Shown: positions 1 through 10,046, counted from the stretch's first letter. The stretch: DNA of 64,000 bases from Hahella sp. (GCA_028280065.1 JANQMN010000105.1:1-64000), one strand, 5' to 3'. A program made the numbers and translations. Notes: generated from the letters alone by a model not told the origin.

Positions 1-84
1 GAATTGCTGCCCCCGATGAGGATGAAATGGATGGGTGATACGGAAGACTTTGGCTGCCTGATTAACCTTACAACCAGCAGTTGA
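1..84 (+). other. Possible C-terminal end of an upstream reading frame
   Basis: Frame 1 is open from the first base to a TGA at 82-84 and encodes 27 residues ending in CLINLTTSS. It could be the tail of a gene cut by the window edge. It is not IstA sequence, because the istA-like frame has a TAA at 63-65. I do not recognise the peptide and it may be chance. Confidence 0.15.
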
Positions 85-875
85 CGACTTGTGAGAAAGC
101 CAAGGCGGAGGTGGCGGTGCAAGTGGTGGAACGGTGGATATTGGCCCGCCTGCGTCATCGCCAGTTCTTTTCCTTGGCGGAACTTAACCGGGCCATTGCC
201 GACTTGCTGCCTACCCTAAATGAACGCCCGTTCCAGGGCAGAACGGAAAGCCGCAGAACCTTGTATGAGGCCATTGATCGGCCCACCCTCAAACCACTCC
301 CTCGGGATGAGTACGAGTATGCCGAATGGCTTAGGGCCAAACCCGGCATTGACTACCATATTGAGGTCGATAAACGTTTTTATAGTGTGCCACATGCCCT
401 CATTGGACAATCTCTTGAGGTGCGGGCGACAGCGACTACTGTAGAAGTCATGCATAAGGGAAAGCGCGTGGCGGCCCATTCACGGCATGGCAAGAAGCGC
501 TTCGTCACCATCACCGACCACATGCCAAAATCCCACCAGGCCCATCGTCAGTGGTCACCCAAACGATTCCTCAGTTGGGCGGCGGACATTGGTCCCTGTA
601 CGGCACAAGTCATCGAGCACCAACTCACGGATCGTCCTCATCCTGAACATGGTTATCGCGCCTGCCTGGGGCTGTTGAACTTGAGCCGACGATATAGTCG
701 ACCACGTTTAGAGCAGGCTTGTGCACGGGCTTTGTCGATCCGCTCAGCCACTTACAAAAGCATTAGTTCCATTCTTAAACAAGGATTGGATCAGCAACCC
801 CTGGAGGAAGAACGCCCCATCCAGGAAGAACTCCCATTACACGCCAATGTCCGTGGCCCTAACTATTATCACTAA
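81..875 (+). pseudogene. istA: IS21-family transposase IstA, 5'-truncated
   Basis: This is the C-terminal part of an IstA DDE transposase, about 260 residues of the roughly 500 usual for the family. The homology begins at the conserved [14 protein letters not shown] stretch, whose glutamate is the third residue of the DDE catalytic triad. The helix-turn-helix, the two catalytic aspartates and everything else upstream are missing, because a TAA at 63-65 closes the frame and the first 80 bases are unrelated. The only available start is a TTG at 81, so the remnant should be inactive as a transposase. It runs to a TAA at 873-875, directly before istB, which is the normal IS21 order. Confidence 0.8.
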
Positions 876-885
876 GGAGAACACC

Positions 886-1641
886 ATGCTACGTCAACAC
901 ACGATTGAACAACTCCATACGCTCAAATTAACCGGTATGCTCAATGCACTAGAACAACAACGGGAACAACCGGAAACCCATGATCTTGCCTTTGAAGAAC
1001 GCCTGGCTCTCCTGGTGGAACGCGAGGTCCTTCACCGGGAAAACCGACGCCTGGCCCGCTTGCTCAAAAGTGCCAAGCTCCGTGTTCATGCTTGTGTCGA
1101 AGACATCGATTATCGTCACCCCAGAGGCTTGGAGAAATCCCGCATGGCGGCACTGGCCAGCTGCGATTGGATACGCCAGTCTCACAACCTTTGCATCACC
1201 GGCCCCACCGGTTGTGGGAAAACCTGGTTGTCTTGCGCCGTAGGCAATCAGGCTTGTCGACAGGGATTATCCGTTCGCTATCTGCGGGTGCCGGTACTGT
1301 TCGAACAACTGCGGATCGCGCACGGAGATGGTTCTTACGCCCGCTACATGAATCAATTACTCAAAATCGACCTGCTGATACTGGATGACTGGGGGATTCA
1401 GAAAATCAACGTATCCCAACGCAACGACTTGATGGAGGTAATAGAAGACCGGCATGGTCGACGATCCACTCTGATTGCCAGTCAGTTGCCGACCGAGCAT
1501 TGGCACGATTATATCGGCGAAGCCACCCTAGCGGACGCCATTCTCGACCGCTTGCTTCATGGCTCTCACCGGTTAGTGTTAAGAGGTGATTCGATGCGGA
1601 AAGTGCAAACAAATTTGACTGATCGTGACCGATCAGAGTAA
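886..1641 (+). CDS. istB: IS21-family transposition helper ATPase IstB
   Basis: IstB is the AAA+ ATPase that helps IstA select the target in IS21 transposition. The product has 251 residues, which is normal for the family. Visible motifs are Walker A GPTGCGKTW near residue 105 and Walker B LLILDDWG near residue 165. The ATG at 886 is preceded by AAGGAGA at 874-880, ideally spaced; the longer open frame back to 721 overlaps istA and lacks such a site. The start lies 10 bases after the istA stop, the usual IS21 arrangement. The gene looks intact, but without a full IstA it can only help another IS21 copy in trans. Confidence 0.9.
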   Translation: MLRQHTIEQLHTLKLTGMLNALEQQREQPETHDLAFEERLALLVEREVLHRENRRLARLLKSAKLRVHACVEDIDYRHPRGLEKSRMAALASCDWIRQSHNLCITGPTGCGKTWLSCAVGNQACRQGLSVRYLRVPVLFEQLRIAHGDGSYARYMNQLLKIDLLILDDWGIQKINVSQRNDLMEVIEDRHGRRSTLIASQLPTEHWHDYIGEATLADAILDRLLHGSHRLVLRGDSMRKVQTNLTDRDRSE

Positions 1642-1720
1642 AAAACAGCTTCCAGTGAAAAAGGGATATGCGAATCGGTCACGATCATCGGAATGAGCGG
1701 TCATCTTCATCGGAATACCC

Positions 1721-2113
1721 ATATACAACTTAGAGCCGAAATCACTAGCGGAACTTTGCATTAATCGCAATAAACTCTCTGGAGTTTTAGCGTCGTTAAA
1801 GGAGAAACTACCGGCAATTTTCCAGCCTTTTGATTGGGAAAAGTTCGATGGTTCATTAGCAGAAACTCCCGTTATTGTCGAGCCAAATACTGTAGTTATC
1901 GCTGAAGGTACCTACACGGCCCACCCTGATATAAAGCGAATTTTTGATATCTGCATCTTGGTAACTGCGACAGACACCGAGCGCCAAAAACGATTGATAG
2001 TACGTGAAGGATCAATCGGTGAGTGGGAAAGACAATGGCATTTGGCTGAGGACTGGTACTTTGACAACCTGGCACCTAACGAGAGCTTCGACATCATAGT
2101 TGATAACAATTAA
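1721..2113 (+). pseudogene. Uridine-kinase-like P-loop kinase, 5' end lost
   Basis: An open frame without a start codon runs from the right end of the IS21 remnant to a TAA at 2111-2113. Its roughly 130 residues resemble the C-terminal half of bacterial uridine kinase/phosphoribulokinase-like P-loop proteins: a strand VVIAEGTYTAHPDIKRIFD, the segment CILVTATDTERQKRLIVREG, and the ending ESFDIIVDNN. The N-terminal half with the Walker A loop is missing. The simplest reading is that the IS21 insertion or a later deletion removed the first half of the gene, leaving a non-functional tail. The family assignment rests on pattern memory. Confidence 0.55.
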
Positions 2114-2147
2114 CTCCAGATTAAACTTCGGGTGTGCAATCTTACAG

Positions 2148-2777
2148 TTATTTATGCGCTTGCCACAGGCTCGGACCGTAGGTCAATTGATCAAAGTCAG
2201 CATCGAAACTTGATTCACCAGGACTACAGGCATAGACACCAAACTTAACAGAATTCAATGTATCATTGGGTGGGTTAGCAGCAGCCATTTCAAGTGAAGT
2301 GTCCCCCAATTGATGAAGGTGAAAAATTCGCATTTGGGTGTAATGCTGCCCATCCTCTGAAGACTCAACTAAAAAATCCGGGCCTCTTCGACTCAGACGA
2401 TACCATACTTTCTGAATCGGACTGATATCTGTGGTTGCCCAATCTGAATAACCAAAATTTGTGCAAACGCTTCCCAGGCGGTTAACAACTCTATCCTCGT
2501 ACTCTATTGATGCTTTAAACCAGTTCTCATCATCCAAGAAAATGATGATACCGGCTTGGTCAAACCGGGTCGTATAATCAAAGCTGCATCTACAGCTAAA
2601 AGTGAAGTTTTCTGTTGTTTCGAACAGATATGCAGGAGCATTGGCGTTTCTAAAGCCATAGTAGCTTCGTTGCCAAAAATCTGTATGCGGATCAGTTCTA
2701 ATATTTACCTTGTCTAGACCGGTTTTAAAGCCTTTAGGTGGGTTGTGCCAGATACCGTTTCTTATATCAATTTTCAT
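2148..2777 (-). CDS. DUF1349 family protein (concanavalin-like fold)
   Basis: The 209-residue product matches the DUF1349 family (regulation of enolase 1-like, a beta-sandwich of concanavalin fold). Typical traits are the opening IRNGIWHNPPKG, the central segment FDQAGIIIFLDDENWFKASIEYED, and the closing PNDTLNSVKFGVYACSP. There is no signal peptide or membrane segment, so it should be cytoplasmic. The biochemical role of the family is unknown. It is transcribed towards the kinase remnant and ends 35 bases past its stop. No operon partner is visible. Confidence 0.8.
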   Translation of the reverse strand: MKIDIRNGIWHNPPKGFKTGLDKVNIRTDPHTDFWQRSYYGFRNANAPAYLFETTENFTFSCRCSFDYTTRFDQAGIIIFLDDENWFKASIEYEDRVVNRLGSVCTNFGYSDWATTDISPIQKVWYRLSRRGPDFLVESSEDGQHYTQMRIFHLHQLGDTSLEMAAANPPNDTLNSVKFGVYACSPGESSFDADFDQLTYGPSLWQAHK

Positions 2778-2999
2778 CTAAGTTCCTTACTGCTATCAAG
2801 TAAAATTAGCACTAGTGGTAACTATGCATTTTCATTGTACTGCCATTAAAAACCTCATAGATATCTGATTGGATCAGCTTGTGTAATTTAGCCTGCTTTC
2901 GGCTATCTATGTGATAGCGAGAAATCGAGATCTGATACTATTGGTTCAATCTGGTTGGATCAGTTGCCCAACGATAGGGTGTCTGATAACTGGGCCTAG

Positions 3000-3758
3000 A
3001 ATGTTGGCAAGAATGAAGTCGCAGCGTTATGTCAACAGGTAAATGCCCTGCGGGCTGACGTAGTACTCATCGCAGGGGATATTGCCGAAGCGCCTTCCAT
3101 TCGACCGGCTTTATTGGAGCTATCGAATCAGATAGAGGCGCCAATCTATTTCGTCCTGGGAAATCACGATTTTTATTTTGGTGAAATGGCTACAGTGAGG
3201 AAGGATATTCAAATCCTGGCTGAAGAAGTAAAGAGACTCACCTACTTAACGGTATCGAATCCCGTTGAACTTGCACCCAACATCGTTCTTATGGGACATG
3301 ATTCATGGGCAGATGGGTGCTTTGGAGACTTCTTGAATTCACCTGTCATGCTCAATGATTATTTCAAGATTGCAGAACTGCAGTTTCTGGAACCAGATGT
3401 TCGTCTTGAGCAAATGCAATATCAGGCTGAACTTGGAAAAATATGCATAGAAAAACAGCTCTTGTCTGTGATTGAAGATTACACCGAAATTCTGTTATTA
3501 ACCCATGTCCCTCCTTTCGAAGAAGCTTGCTGGCACGAAGGCCATGTTTCGGGTAAGGATTGGCTTCCGCATTTTAGCTGTAAGACGATGGGGAATATGT
3601 TGACCCGCATAATGAATGATCATCCTGAGCGACAGCTCACTGTGTTTTGCGGTCACACGCATAGCGGTGGTATTTGCAAAATACTTCCCAATCTAACAAT
3701 CTACACGGGGGAAGCTGAGTACGAAAAGCCTCAAGTTCAACTGCCCATCTTTTTCTAG
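3000..3758 (+). pseudogene. Metallophosphoesterase with damaged 5' end
   Basis: This calcineurin-like phosphoesterase keeps the second to fifth metal-site motifs: VLIAGDIA, VLGNHDF, LLLTHVPPF and CGHTHSG. The first motif (D-x-H, usually within the first 15 residues) is absent. The frame is open back to a TAG at 2997-2999. Upstream of that stop the same frame continues with WLDQLPNDRVSDNWA, which looks like coding sequence, so the TAG may be a nonsense mutation. The first usable start is TTG at 3114, which lies after the GD motif. I therefore read it as a decaying gene; a sequencing error at 2997 is the alternative. Confidence 0.6.
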
Positions 3759-3897
3759 CTCACCTTATCCCATTGAGACCTTTTTCCCAAAAGACAGAAT
3801 AGTGTAAGTTGTTTGTCAGATAAATATTGGTTTCGAGCAACGACTGAGCGATATAATTTTTGATCTTTCGCACTATCTCTATTATTAGGGTGAATCT

Positions 3898-4710
3898 ATG
3901 TGTGATTTGACTAAGTTTAAATCAGTGATGTACATGCTTCCGAATACCACTCTGTATATTGGGAGAATAAATTATAAAGTAAGCTCTACTCCAGCAACTG
4001 ATACCTTCTATTTCAGACTGCAGGGTAACCTCTTTCAAGAAGATAACGTATCAAACAATCACGAAGCTCTTTTGTTCAGGCGCGGCTTCAAATATACACA
4101 CGTATTTGACGGCATCTACGCAAGATTTAGTCTTGATCCGGGGAACCCCTATACAATGGCCTTGTTGGAGCGAATGCAGAAAGTCAGTGAGAATGTTCAC
4201 TCAGGCATTGATCGTCAGATCAGATTCAAAAACGTGCTGGAGGAAATTCTTATCAATAAGCCTTCGGGCAGTGCCTTGCAGTCTGTACTAGACTCCCTTT
4301 TCATTACAGACTTCGGGCACCATCTGAACCAGTATGAGATGGACCACAGAATTTCGTCCATCATTACTAAGATCAGACAAAGCCGGGGAAAGGTTTTTGA
4401 TGTGGAAGATCTGGTGCCCCTTGTTCACCTCTCACCATCGAGGTTGATGCACTTGTTCAAGCATGAAACTGGCATATCTTTAGGTACATACGCTACATGG
4501 GTTAAACTGAAAAATGCTCTAGACATCCTTGGCGAGGGAGCCAAAGTATTAAGTGCAGCAAATGAGGCTGGATTTTGTGACCAGTCTCACTTTTCAAAGC
4601 AATGTAAGAAGTTACTAGGCGTACCTCCATCAGCCATGTTTTCTAGGAAAATTGATACCGAAGTAATTAGGCTTCGTCCTGAAACACAAACCCAAAGCAT
4701 CTTCGCTTAG
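3898..4710 (+). CDS. AraC-family transcriptional regulator
   Basis: The 270-residue protein has the AraC/XylS C-terminal pair of helix-turn-helix motifs at about residues 150-245, with the signature stretches FDVEDLVPLVHLSPSRLMHL, FKHETGISLGTY and FCDQSHFSKQCKKLLGVPPS. The first 140 residues form a sensor domain I cannot assign to a known ligand. The ATG at 3898 follows a weak ribosome site, TTAGGGTGA. The long gene-free stretch downstream leaves its target unclear; the large secreted protein at 5245 is the nearest candidate, by position only. Confidence 0.85.
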   Translation: MCDLTKFKSVMYMLPNTTLYIGRINYKVSSTPATDTFYFRLQGNLFQEDNVSNNHEALLFRRGFKYTHVFDGIYARFSLDPGNPYTMALLERMQKVSENVHSGIDRQIRFKNVLEEILINKPSGSALQSVLDSLFITDFGHHLNQYEMDHRISSIITKIRQSRGKVFDVEDLVPLVHLSPSRLMHLFKHETGISLGTYATWVKLKNALDILGEGAKVLSAANEAGFCDQSHFSKQCKKLLGVPPSAMFSRKIDTEVIRLRPETQTQSIFA

Positions 4711-5244
4711 ATGATTTTGCTAACTGCCTACGGCTAAATAGTCACGCATTTTGATTTTAGTAACTTGTTGAATATTAAGGACTTAGTCGGAATGAAATAT
4801 GCGCGAATATTTCTCTTTTGGCGCTTGGCTGTCTGGTTGTTGAAAAAATAAAAACATGAATAGCCTGCCTTGTGGAAATATTGTAGCTATGTATTGTCCG
4901 CAAAAGGCTTGAATTTCAGAAATACGCTCCCGTGTCTTGTTCCTCCCTTTTGTACCTCAGTGCTATCCAAATGTATGTCACTTCTGAATCCCTTCTAACC
5001 CCACAAATCAAATATATGATTGTAGTCCGCTGATCATTTGGAACTGAGAATTTAACGCAACTGAGTAAATTCTGAAAACTACAGTCATCTGGTATTTGTG
5101 AGCTTGCCAGCCTGATAGAAGCCTAATTCAGTCAGGTGTGGAAAAGGTGGGCGGTGTTCGAAAACTTAATGTGACGAGGTCATTGGTCTGTCTATTCCAG
5201 GGGTACTCTGAACCGGAACGCTGAGGTTAATTATCAATTTACAG
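4711..5244 (+). other. Gene-free interval of 534 bases
   Basis: No open frame of note, no strong inverted repeat and no recognisable insertion-sequence end was seen here. It must hold the promoter of the secreted protein that starts at 5245. No confident -35/-10 pair or operator stands out. Confidence 0.5.
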
Positions 5245-8200
5245 GTGAATTATATGGTGTACGCAAGTCGTTTTGTGTGTTATTTCTGCAAACTTTATAT
5301 TCTGTTTATTTTGTCGGTATTCAGTATGAATGCTGTCTCTTTGGAAACCAGTGTTCGGCTGGTTGCGGATGAATCTGTATCTCCTCATTCTCTTGAACAA
5401 GTAACCTTTGGATTACCGTTGTCTCCTGGCGAGGTATTTGATACTGCCCGGATAGCGGTCGCAAAGGAAGGAGTGGAACAGCCCGTTGCTGTAACGGAGG
5501 GATTAAGGTGGCATTGGAAGGATAACTCCTTAAGATCGGTCACCATTCAATTACAGAATATTGATATGACTCAGGGAGATGTCATTCTGGTAGTCTCTGA
5601 TAAAGGCAGAGAGACTAAGAACGATCTTACAGAATTAGATCATTCTATTGGTTGGACGACTGCCTCTGAAGCCAAACTTGGTCTGCCTCATCCCCGGATT
5701 TTTGCATTGCATGATCCTGAGTATTTGTCAGGTACACTGCTGGTCCCGAATTATAAGGCTGCACCTGTTGTACCAGACGCTTTTGAGATTTTTCAAACAA
5801 AGCAATTTGATCAATGGGCCGGGGCACTTGATTACCGGTCAACGATAGCAAGCCACTGGTTGTTCGATCGACCCTCAGCAATGTTTAAAGCATACATGGC
5901 TACCGGAGAGGTTAAATTTCTGAAAGAAGCATTTTTGAGTAAGCAATTCTATTTTCAGCATGTTCAAAACGCGGGAATTACCCCCAGTGGACCGGGCGGT
6001 GATGGTTGCTGGACGTTTGGTACTGTCGCCTGTTCAGACGGTAAATACATTGCGCCTCAATCGGCCAAGCTTTCCTTCGCGCTCGTTGGAGATAGAAGTC
6101 AATGGGATAATGAACTTCTGGTGGAAATGGCTTTGCAGGCAGATCTCGGTTGGAATCAGCATCCTACTCGTGATCCTTATGACCATGAAGCCGAGGGCTT
6201 TACAGAACGGGCGGCCGGGCTGACAGGGCTAGCAGAAATCATTGTGTATGAGATGACAGGTGATCTCTCAATTTTGGCTCACCTGATGGAACGAATCTCC
6301 TCTTTAAAGCAGATGCAACAAACGGAGCAGGAATGGGACGCTAGATATGGTTGGGTCCCAAAGAGTGGCGCTTTTACTCATTCGCGAAACGTTCATGAAG
6401 GAATTAACAACCAGTCAAATGCACCTACTGGAAATACTAATGACCGTAGTTTTTCTCCCTGGATGAGTGAAAATGTAGCTGATTTTTTGTGGCATGCATA
6501 CTGGATTACTGGCCATGAAGATATTCCGGAAATGCTGAGACTTCTTGGACATGCGATTGATCGGTATGGTTTTGCCTCAAATTACGTATCAGGTAGCGGA
6601 ATCAGTGCAGTTTATGAACGTAAGGAAGGAATCCGCGGGTTTAACAAATGCGGCGGATCGGACCCGGCTGCGGTAGAGTTGATGTACTTTGGTTCGAAGT
6701 ACGCCTCTGCTGATTATCTTAATGTCATTCATAATAGTGAGGGATATACCGATGAGCATAATATAGAAATTATTCATCCCTTGGCGCTTGCCTACTATTT
6801 TGAACCGGAAGAGCACAAAAAAGTAAGACTACAAAGCAGAATCGAAAAGATACTTGCTGCCTGGACGGATACTGCTGTTAGAGATTGTTCGAAATTTGCA
6901 GGAAAATACCGTCTATTTAATTGGCAGCATCGTTCGGGCAGCGTCAGAACCTGGAAATGGGTGAAATCTCAAGACCATGAAGCTCCTGATATCGGAGAGT
7001 TTAAACGTGCACTTACTGTTAGGGTTGAAGGTCAGGGACAGGTATCGGGAGAAATCGCGTGTGAATCCACTTGTACTGAAAGTTTCCAGAAGGATAGTCT
7101 GGTAACGTTGACCGCAGAACCCTTATACGGATATCGGTTTGATGGCTGGACGGGCTCCTGTTCAGGCAGGGATATCTGTGAAGTGATTCTGAGCAGTAAT
7201 AAAGAGGTTGTTGCCGTCTTTCGTAAACTCCCGGAGGTATCGGTACTTCCAGTTCCCAGGACGGACATTGAGATACCCCTGGTGTTTCTGGCCACAGCTG
7301 CCTGTGAAGAGGGCATGACCCCGCATTGGCAGTGCCAGGGCCGATACAATACTGCAGAGAATACAGGTGAAGGCGTGATGATCGCGGTGTGTCCGAACGG
7401 TGCAGCCAGTTACGGCGGGTGTTTTAGTGACCACGGATTCATTGCCTTTGAAAATCTGATGCCGGAGATGGGTGTCTTGGCCTGTCCGGATACATCCCGG
7501 TCTGGTCAGGGCCGGCTGGCCTGTAATAGCAGCTACATAGCCGCCACCGAGGTTTTCGATTTCAGTAGCGAACCTTTGCCTATGACATACCGTCTCAACG
7601 TGACTATAACGGGCAATGGCTCTGTAACGGGACCGGGCATCAACTGCGGTACCGATTGTGAAGAGGAGTACCCGGAAGGCCAACTGTTCAGTCTGAATAC
7701 TGTTCCGGAGCCTGGATATAAGTTTGAGCGTTGGAGTGGCGATTGTGATGGTGCCGACATCTGTGAACTCGCTGCCGATAGTGACCTAACGGTTCACGCG
7801 GTTTTCTCGCCAGTGATTCAGAGCATTAAAAGAGACATCTATTTTGAATCGCGTCAGTCTGATCTTATTGGACAATGTTACTCGGAAAACAGCTTTGGGG
7901 TTCATTTCGGTGATTTGAACTTTGACGGGTTGCCTGATCTTTTAACACTGTCACATAATCACAACAGACAAAAAATACCGGCAGAAGGAGAGCACTGTGC
8001 TTGGATTAACCAGTCAGGAAGTAGTTTGGTTCATGACGAAATTACCAGCGACAGCCTGTCAGAAGTTAGTGGACTAACCTGTACCTGGACCGCTCAGATT
8101 ACTGACTTTAACGGTGATGCCAAGCCGGATATCTGGTGCAGGGGAAGTGAGTCGAAATCGGACTACTATGAAAATACAACCCCTGTCACCGCGGATTCGC

Positions 8201-9318
8201 CAACATTCAAACACACTGATGGCTGGCTAGGTGAAGAGCAAGGTGATAATGCTGGAGGTTACAAGGATGAATTTTTGTTTGCCGATTTTAACGGAGACGG
8301 AAATCTACAAAGGATTAATGAAGATGGCATCATTCGCCAAATCAAAGACCCAAATCTGAAGGTTGTTACCGGATTGGTAAATCCAGACTGGTTTGACATT
8401 GATGGTGATAGCTATCCGGATATCTGGAGTTCCGATTCAGGTAAAGTTCTGCGTAATAATGGTAATGGTACCTTTACTGAAAAGAAATACAGTTCAGACT
8501 TGAGTAAATGCAAATACAGCAATGGGATATTTCACACTGATTATGACAAAGACGGTAATGTAGATCTACTGTGTCTGGTATACAACGAAAATCCCGAGTC
8601 TGACCTTGTATTGCTTCGTAATGAAGGCAATTTTGTGTTTAGTTATGTCGATACCACCGGTCAACATGATTTGTATGAATTTAACTATAGAAGAGTGGCT
8701 CTGACGAAGGGTTCAGTTGTTGTAGAAGATCTGAACAATGATAGTTTCCTGGATATATTAAGCGTCAGTGTTGGTCATCGTATCAGACTATTAAAACAAA
8801 CATCTCCCGGTCGGTTTATAGCCGTCGACGCACAGGATTTTATAGATAACCCGACTAGGACTTATGACTGGAAAATGGGATCTGCCGATTATAATGGGGA
8901 CGGTTTTCTCGATTTTGCGGTTAACACCACGGATGAAACGCAATCAAATGCACGTTTGTATGAGAATTCCGCCAGATCCGGTAATAACTATATAAAGGTT
9001 TTACTGCGTGGGGACAATATGGGCGATGGAAACAACGTGAATGCCCTGGGGGCGCTCATTGTCGCTACCAGACCCGGGTCAGAAACGATCGTCAATTCCC
9101 GTTATATTGATGTTTCCTCTCGGCGTACTGGTTCCAACTTTTCGTATCACATGGGGGTTGGTAAAAACGAAATCGTTGATATCAAAGTGATCTGGCCCAG
9201 CGGATTTGAAGCTAGCCAGGTCTTTGATAATGTTCCTGTTAATCAGCATTACCGGATAGAATATGTTGAATCCGGAGATGATCAAATATCCGATTATACT
9301 CCGGGTTCAGGTTGGTAG
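5245..9318 (+). CDS. Large secreted protein with InlB-like, FG-GAP and UnbV repeats
   Basis: The 1357-residue product opens with a hydrophobic export signal (FCKLYILFILSVFSMNAVS). Residues about 33-570 form a beta-sandwich followed by a helical, toroid-like region that recalls polysaccharide-active or exo-lyase proteins, but no catalytic motif is recognised. Two divergent InlB B-repeat-like units lie at about 588-657 and 781-856 (YGYRFDGWTG, PGYKFERWSGDC), separated by a cysteine-rich block. Seven Ca-binding DxNxDxxxD FG-GAP/VCBS blades follow from about 887, for example DFNGDAKPD and DYNGDGFLD. A UnbV/ASPIC-type domain closes at about 1245-1340. The start is GTG 5245, or ATG 5254 three codons on. 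It is probably a surface or secreted glycan-binding protein. Confidence 0.7.
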   Translation: MNYMVYASRFVCYFCKLYILFILSVFSMNAVSLETSVRLVADESVSPHSLEQVTFGLPLSPGEVFDTARIAVAKEGVEQPVAVTEGLRWHWKDNSLRSVTIQLQNIDMTQGDVILVVSDKGRETKNDLTELDHSIGWTTASEAKLGLPHPRIFALHDPEYLSGTLLVPNYKAAPVVPDAFEIFQTKQFDQWAGALDYRSTIASHWLFDRPSAMFKAYMATGEVKFLKEAFLSKQFYFQHVQNAGITPSGPGGDGCWTFGTVACSDGKYIAPQSAKLSFALVGDRSQWDNELLVEMALQADLGWNQHPTRDPYDHEAEGFTERAAGLTGLAEIIVYEMTGDLSILAHLMERISSLKQMQQTEQEWDARYGWVPKSGAFTHSRNVHEGINNQSNAPTGNTNDRSFSPWMSENVADFLWHAYWITGHEDIPEMLRLLGHAIDRYGFASNYVSGSGISAVYERKEGIRGFNKCGGSDPAAVELMYFGSKYASADYLNVIHNSEGYTDEHNIEIIHPLALAYYFEPEEHKKVRLQSRIEKILAAWTDTAVRDCSKFAGKYRLFNWQHRSGSVRTWKWVKSQDHEAPDIGEFKRALTVRVEGQGQVSGEIACESTCTESFQKDSLVTLTAEPLYGYRFDGWTGSCSGRDICEVILSSNKEVVAVFRKLPEVSVLPVPRTDIEIPLVFLATAACEEGMTPHWQCQGRYNTAENTGEGVMIAVCPNGAASYGGCFSDHGFIAFENLMPEMGVLACPDTSRSGQGRLACNSSYIAATEVFDFSSEPLPMTYRLNVTITGNGSVTGPGINCGTDCEEEYPEGQLFSLNTVPEPGYKFERWSGDCDGADICELAADSDLTVHAVFSPVIQSIKRDIYFESRQSDLIGQCYSENSFGVHFGDLNFDGLPDLLTLSHNHNRQKIPAEGEHCAWINQSGSSLVHDEITSDSLSEVSGLTCTWTAQITDFNGDAKPDIWCRGSESKSDYYENTTPVTADSPTFKHTDGWLGEEQGDNAGGYKDEFLFADFNGDGNLQRINEDGIIRQIKDPNLKVVTGLVNPDWFDIDGDSYPDIWSSDSGKVLRNNGNGTFTEKKYSSDLSKCKYSNGIFHTDYDKDGNVDLLCLVYNENPESDLVLLRNEGNFVFSYVDTTGQHDLYEFNYRRVALTKGSVVVEDLNNDSFLDILSVSVGHRIRLLKQTSPGRFIAVDAQDFIDNPTRTYDWKMGSADYNGDGFLDFAVNTTDETQSNARLYENSARSGNNYIKVLLRGDNMGDGNNVNALGALIVATRPGSETIVNSRYIDVSSRRTGSNFSYHMGVGKNEIVDIKVIWPSGFEASQVFDNVPVNQHYRIEYVESGDDQISDYTPGSGW

Positions 9319-9392
9319 TTTTAAAAAGAACTAATCCCTTCAGGGGCAAGGGGATTATTGATTATTCAGGATCCAAACAACATTCAGATTAC

Positions 9393-9765
9393 CGGAATGG
9401 TAAAGTTCCGGCTGCCCAATTCTTTTCTACGGTGCCCTTCGGGATGAATGCCCAGGAACTGAATTCCTGGGTAACTTATGGTGGTGGTCTGGAATTGTGT
9501 AAAGAACTTTATGCGCCTTTTGGCGCCATTCCAGGGCTGGGCGGAAATACGGTGTAAAATCGGGGGCTGGTTCAATAAAGAAATCAACTCACTGGAAGAT
9601 CTGAAAGGTCTGAAGATGAGAATTACTGGACTTGGAGTTCTGGAGCGAGCAGGTCGAACGCCTGTGCAGCTGCCCGGTGGAGAGATCTTTACAGTACTCC
9701 AAACCGGTACCATTGATGCCACAAATTTGGGACGATATGACCCCTTTGCGTGCCAACGCCCTTGA
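9393..9765 (+). pseudogene. TRAP transporter binding protein DctP, frameshifted fragment
   Basis: Two adjacent frames together spell the middle of a DctP-type substrate-binding protein. The first gives AAQFFSTVPFGMNAQELNSW and [15 protein letters not shown] and ends at a stop near 9557. The second continues with [20 protein letters not shown] and [19 protein letters not shown] frameshift lies near 9550, a couple of residues are missing before RTPVQL, and the usual tryptophan after DAT has been lost. N- and C-terminal parts are gone. No TRAP membrane subunits lie nearby, so this is debris of a gene whose home was elsewhere. Confidence 0.8.
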
Positions 9766-9830
9766 TTTTGTCTGCATAGGATAGGCTTTGGGTCGCCGTT
9801 TCACCGCTCTTGGTTCTATTCTGCCTGGTC

Positions 9831-10046
9831 GGTGCCTGCTGGGATAATGCAGTAACTGAACGATTTTTTGGAAGTTTAAAACACGACTGGATATTCAAGG
9901 TTGCCCAACCGACACGGGAAGGAATGAAGGCTGATGTTGCTGCCTACATGAGGTATTACAACCTCGAGCGGTTGCATACAGCGAATGGAGGTGAGTCGCC
10001 AGCGAACCACGAAAAATCTCTAAAAAATGTGTCCGGTTGGACTTGA
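9831..10046 (+). mobile_element. IS3-family transposase OrfB, C-terminal fragment
   Basis: About 70 residues with the integrase-core ending GACWDNAVTERFFGSLKHDW, then YMRYYNLERLHTANGG and the typical C-terminus KSLKNVSGWT. The glutamate in VTERFF is the last acid of the DDE triad. The rest of OrfB and all of OrfA are missing. The bases just after the stop, TGTGTCCGGTTGGACTTGAC at 10028-10047, resemble an IS3 terminal repeat, so the right end of the element is near 10050. Confidence 0.75.

Larger units (their letters stand above)
81..1722 (+). mobile_element. IS21-family insertion sequence remnant
   Basis: The unit comprises the truncated istA, intact istB and about 80 bases of non-coding right end after 1641. 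That tail, with the blocks CGGTCACGATCATCGG and GCGGTCATCTTCATCGG between about 1675 and 1713, resembles the multiple terminal repeats of IS21 ends. The right boundary is placed near 1720 because coding sequence of a kinase-like gene begins there. The left end is absent, so no terminal repeat pair or target duplication can be defined. Confidence 0.65.
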
